This document shows positions 61,119 through 64,000 of a stretch of 64,000 nt of DNA, one piece after another (position 1 is the stretch's first letter; every line of letters starts with the position of its first letter). The DNA lies in assembly GCA_002356635.1 (NCBI GenBank), contig CP023454.1, positions 3,208,501 through 3,272,500 on the forward strand, written 5' to 3'. The notes below the pieces were generated by a model. It had not been told where the DNA came from and did not search any database. It saw only the letters and a list, made by a program, of their open reading frames with translations. This DNA is from Rhodobacteraceae bacterium QY30. GTDB taxonomy: Bacteria; Pseudomonadota; Alphaproteobacteria; Rhodobacterales; Rhodobacteraceae. Position numbers and translations under genes: made by a program.

Positions 61119-63014
61119 TCATCGCCCGCGCGACCGGGTCAGCGGGGCGTCCGACGCCGCCGCGGCACCGGTTGCCAACAGCGCCTCGGCCAGATCCAGC
61201 GCGTCATCGGGCCAGTATTCCACCGGCCGGGGATGCACCACCCCCGGGGCACGGACTGCGCGACAGGACAGGACCTGCGCCCGCCAGTCCGCCGGTATCG
61301 CGTCGCGTCCCAGCGCGGCGCCCAGCAGCGCGCCGCAGATCGCGGCATTGGTGTCAGTGTCGCCGCCCTGCATCACCGTGTCGACCAACGCATTGTCAAA
61401 GGCTTGCCCGGTCCAGAGCCGGTGGAAGGCGTTGCCGAACGCGATGAGCACCCAGCCCTGGTTGCGGGTGAAGTCGTGGGGCGGTGCATCGCGCGCCTCG
61501 ATCAGGCACTGGCGGATCTCGGTGCCCGCCGCTCCGTCGCCGGCATAGGCGTGGGCCGCCGACCACATCGCTTGGGGATCGGCGCCACCCACGCCCGCCG
61601 CCACCGCCGCCGCAAAGGAAGCCGAGGCCGCGCGGCACACGGGATGGGGATGGGTCAGGCCCGCGTCCACATCGGCCCAGGCCGCGGCGAGGTCCGGGCG
61701 CCCCGCGGCGGCGATGCCGATGGGCGCCACCCGCATCAGTGCACCATTGGCCTGGCTGGCTGGATTCGGCCTGCCCCTGCCGCGCAGCGCGTCAATGCCG
61801 CGGGCCGTCGTGGTGCCGATATCGAAGGGGATCGAGTCCACCCAGCGGATGTAGGCCTGCGCCACGCGGTCCCGGTCGAAACCGCCCACTGCGGCCAGGG
61901 TGCGGGCCAGCGCCAGCGCCATTTCGCCGTCGTCGGTCGGCTGGCCAGCCAGCAGGTTCCAGACGCCGCCCGGCAGCAGCGCCCGCAACCCATGGGGGTG
62001 GCGCGCCCGGATCGCCTCGGGTGACTGGAACTCGACCTGCGAGCCCAGGGCATCGCCTGCCAGAAGACCCAGCAAGGTTCCTTGCGCCCAGCGCAGGCGG
62101 CCCGTGGCCGAAGTGCGGCAAAAGGGCACCGCCGGGTGGCGCGGCGCAGGGCTGCCGGGCCGGGGACGGCGGCGCACCACCTCGGCCACCAGTTCCGGCC
62201 GCCCGCCGATGCAGCCGCTGAAAAGATGCCCGCCCACGTGCTGGATGGCCCGGCCGTCCAACTGCACAAGCGTGCCGCCGACGGCACCGATCAGCGCGTG
62301 CCCGGCGGCAATATCGTAACTGTCTAGGCCTTGGGTCAAGCTCAGCGCCACGTCGACATCACCGGCCGCGGCCAGGGCCAGCCGATAGGCGATCGAGGGC
62401 AGCGCCCGAACCCCCGCTGGGGCAAGGGCGGCGTGATTTTGGGCGGCATGGTCCCCGGCCCGTTCGTTCAGGCCAAGGATCGTGGCATGATCATAGCCGC
62501 GCGGGCGGGCTGGCAGCGGCGGCCAGGGCGCGCCTTCCAGCGGCTCGTACGGGGCCGGGCGCGGACCGATGGCCGACAACACGCCACCGTTCCGCATCGG
62601 GGCCAGGCCTTCGGCCCAGTAGAAGAAATCGCCGCCATCGTCCGGTGCCACCGGGGCGAAGATGACCCCCAGCACGGGCCTTCCCTGCCGCAGAAGCGCC
62701 ACCGACACGGCCGAGCCCCGAAGGCCGCGCAGGAAGGCCGAAGTGCCGTCCTGCGGATCGACGACCCAGCAATCCGCATGGCCGCCCTTGTGACGTGGTA
62801 GTTCCTCGCCGTGCCAGTCGCAGCCGTGCAGGGCCAGCAGCCTTTCGCGCAGGAAGGCCTCGACCTCGGCGTCGACCGGCGCCTTGCCGTCGCGACCGCG
62901 CGGCCCGCCGGGACGGTGAAATTCGGCCCGGATCAGCGCTCCGACGGCAAGCACCGCCGCCATCGTCGGGGCCAGAAGGGTTGCAGGGTGGGGAAGGTTC
63001 GGGTCATGTGTCAT
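61119..63014 (-). CDS. Inositol-monophosphatase / ADP-ribosylglycohydrolase fusion protein
   Basis: 631 aa with two enzyme domains. Residues 1-290 are IMPase-like: GEELP near residue 70 (metal Glu), DPQDGTSAF near 86 (the DPxDGT motif) and SYDIAAGHALIG near 233 (WDxAAG-like with Tyr for Trp). Residues 312-625 are an ADP-ribosylglycohydrolase domain: GDALGSQVEF, TDDGEMAL and GGDTDTNAAICGALLGA. Both sets of metal-binding residues seem complete, so both activities are possible. The ATG at 63014 has GAGG six bases upstream. The neighbours are unrelated; it converges on nnrS. Confidence 0.88.
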   Translation of the reverse strand: MTHDPNLPHPATLLAPTMAAVLAVGALIRAEFHRPGGPRGRDGKAPVDAEVEAFLRERLLALHGCDWHGEELPRHKGGHADCWVVDPQDGTSAFLRGLRGSAVSVALLRQGRPVLGVIFAPVAPDDGGDFFYWAEGLAPMRNGGVLSAIGPRPAPYEPLEGAPWPPLPARPRGYDHATILGLNERAGDHAAQNHAALAPAGVRALPSIAYRLALAAAGDVDVALSLTQGLDSYDIAAGHALIGAVGGTLVQLDGRAIQHVGGHLFSGCIGGRPELVAEVVRRRPRPGSPAPRHPAVPFCRTSATGRLRWAQGTLLGLLAGDALGSQVEFQSPEAIRARHPHGLRALLPGGVWNLLAGQPTDDGEMALALARTLAAVGGFDRDRVAQAYIRWVDSIPFDIGTTTARGIDALRGRGRPNPASQANGALMRVAPIGIAAAGRPDLAAAWADVDAGLTHPHPVCRAASASFAAAVAAGVGGADPQAMWSAAHAYAGDGAAGTEIRQCLIEARDAPPHDFTRNQGWVLIAFGNAFHRLWTGQAFDNALVDTVMQGGDTDTNAAICGALLGAALGRDAIPADWRAQVLSCRAVRAPGVVHPRPVEYWPDDALDLAEALLATGAAAASDAPLTRSRGR

Positions 63015-63104
63015 CGACGGCCTCACTGGGTTCTGGATGCGCCCTTCTTGCGCCCGAAGACCCCGGTGCGGGCCGTTTGTCGGGATTTTCCGCTTCGGTC
63101 AAAG

Positions 63105-63716
63105 ATGAATTACATTGGCTTCTACTGGACCCTTCCCGTGCCTTGGGCCGGTTTCACCGACTTACCCAAGGACCCGGATGCCGCAGCGGGGATGAGTCGA
63201 ACCATCCGTTATCAGGTCGAACGGGTGCGCCGCTGGGTGAAGGAGAACGGCGGGCAGCTTGTTGCGGAGGAAGTGTTTCTGGAACTGGCGCCGGACCGCG
63301 GCAGCGAGCAGATCATTCCGGTCATCGATCGCCTGCTCTCTCGCGCGCGCACAGAAGGTGCAAGGGTGGTGCTGGTGGACTTTGCCGCAGCCTTCCATTG
63401 GCGCAGGCACGGCGCGCTGTGGGCGCGGCTGGACGATCATCGCATCTGTGTGCCGCTGGATCCCGCGCCGATCTATCTTGACGGCAAGGAATTCGATCCC
63501 GTTCGCCATTTCCGGGGCTGGCGCGCGGCCGAGGCCGCCCATGCCGCCGACAAGCCCGGTCGGCGTGCCGCATCAGCTGCGGCCGCCTGGGCGCTGCGCG
63601 AGAAGGGCAAGACCCATGCAGACATCGCCGGGGAACTGAATGCCCGGGGCGACATGACCCCGACCGGCCGGGCCTGGACCGCCGAAAATGTGCGCAAGCT
63701 GCTGGCCGGCACCTGA
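63105..63716 (+). CDS. Resolvase/recombinase-like protein without the catalytic motif
   Basis: 203 aa. The N-terminal 110 residues have the layout of a serine-recombinase catalytic domain (IIPVIDRLLSRARTEGARVVLVDF resembles the strand-helix that follows the active site), but the usual Y-x-R-x-S motif near the start is replaced by YIGFYWTLPVPWAGF and no candidate catalytic Ser remains. The C-terminus (ALREKGKTHADIAGELNARGDMTP, then GRAWTAENVRKLL) looks like the recombinase helix-turn-helix. No mobile-element ends are visible. It may be a domesticated DNA-binding protein; the function is unknown. Confidence 0.65.
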   Translation: MNYIGFYWTLPVPWAGFTDLPKDPDAAAGMSRTIRYQVERVRRWVKENGGQLVAEEVFLELAPDRGSEQIIPVIDRLLSRARTEGARVVLVDFAAAFHWRRHGALWARLDDHRICVPLDPAPIYLDGKEFDPVRHFRGWRAAEAAHAADKPGRRAASAAAAWALREKGKTHADIAGELNARGDMTPTGRAWTAENVRKLLAGT

Positions 63717-63759
63717 CCCGTGGCTTCCCCGGCGAGCGGCGCCCCCGGGGTATCCTGCT

Positions 63760-64000
63760 TCACCGGCGCCGGGGGACCACGCGCCAGATCTTGTTGCCCA
63801 CATCATCGGCCACCAGCAGCGCACCCCTTTGGTCGAAGGCAACCCCCACCGGCCGGCCCATCGCATGACCCTTGGCGTCGACAAAGCCGGTCAGGATGTC
63901 CTGGGGTCCGCCCGCAGGCTTGCCCCCCGCGAACGGCACGAAGATCACCTTGTAGCCGGAGCGCGGGTTGCGGTTCCAGGATCCATGCTGCCCCACGAAG
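63760..64000 (-). CDS. PQQ-dependent sugar dehydrogenase / sorbosone dehydrogenase family, 3' part
   Basis: The last 80 or so residues of a larger protein whose N-terminus lies beyond the window edge. The visible segments ([46 protein letters not shown] and VGNKIWRV) are the typical C-terminal blades of the soluble aldose/sorbosone dehydrogenase beta-propeller. It would be periplasmic if the missing part carries a signal peptide. Confidence 0.85.
   Translation of the reverse strand, partial: FVGQHGSWNRNPRSGYKVIFVPFAGGKPAGGPQDILTGFVDAKGHAMGRPVGVAFDQRGALLVADDVGNKIWRVVPRRR

Noticed and set aside
1-64000. CRISPR arrays, insertion sequences, prophage genes
   Set aside because: I found no regularly spaced repeats, no transposase with terminal repeats and no phage structural genes.

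Overview
This is chromosomal DNA of a GC-rich alphaproteobacterium, most likely a facultatively denitrifying member of the Rhodobacterales (Rhodobacter/Paracoccus relatives). The reasons are the codon use and GC content, a narRKGHJI locus with the two-domain NarK fusion known from Paracoccus, the anaerobic ubiquinone genes ubiTUV, and many ATGA-coupled operons. I see no insertion sequence, prophage, CRISPR array, rRNA operon or replication origin. Genes are densely packed and no gap between genes exceeds 300 bases. Bases 1-170 hold nothing I can support.

Region 1 (0.17-16.1 kb) is mostly housekeeping: a secreted S1 protease; glycolate oxidase glcDEF; a DUF599 membrane protein; a small secreted protein; a MarR regulator; a grxC-nitrilase pair; a ComF-type phosphoribosyltransferase divergent from a methyltransferase; hemH; two L,D-transpeptidases around a CAP-domain lipoprotein; a TauE/SafE-like transporter; a LacI regulator; a sugar-nucleotide epimerase-like protein with an altered active site; and tRNA-Arg(CCT).

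Region 2 (16.1-24.7 kb) holds a GNAT acetyltransferase, two cupins, a UPF0303 protein, a membrane-anchored [2Fe-2S] adenylate cyclase, a phosphoesterase-methyltransferase pair, and a glycosyltransferase-deacetylase pair.

Region 3 (24.7-42.0 kb) starts with a four-gene oligopeptide-type ABC importer whose two ATPases are fused. Three translationally coupled glycosyltransferase genes follow. Convergent to them is a three-gene operon: an ABC exporter-like protein with every ATPase motif degenerate, a cyclic-nucleotide-binding protein and a metallo-beta-lactamase-fold hydrolase. Divergent from that operon are a GT32 glycosyltransferase and a soluble adenylate cyclase; MgtC follows. I read this block as a candidate cyclic-nucleotide-controlled envelope-glycan system; that reading is inference.

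Region 4 (42.0-61.1 kb) is anaerobic respiration. narKGHJI runs with a parvulin and a DUF2478 gene downstream and narR divergent. It is followed by a second Crp/Fnr regulator, ubiTUV for O2-independent ubiquinone synthesis, ubiD-ubiX, an Fe-S repair protein and nnrS. Three FNR-type boxes sit in the two control regions, so nitrate respiration, quinone supply and NO-stress repair look co-regulated.

Region 5 (61.1-64.0 kb) has a rare inositol-phosphatase/ADP-ribosylglycohydrolase fusion, a resolvase-like protein without the catalytic motif, and the 3' end of a PQQ-type sugar dehydrogenase cut by the window edge.
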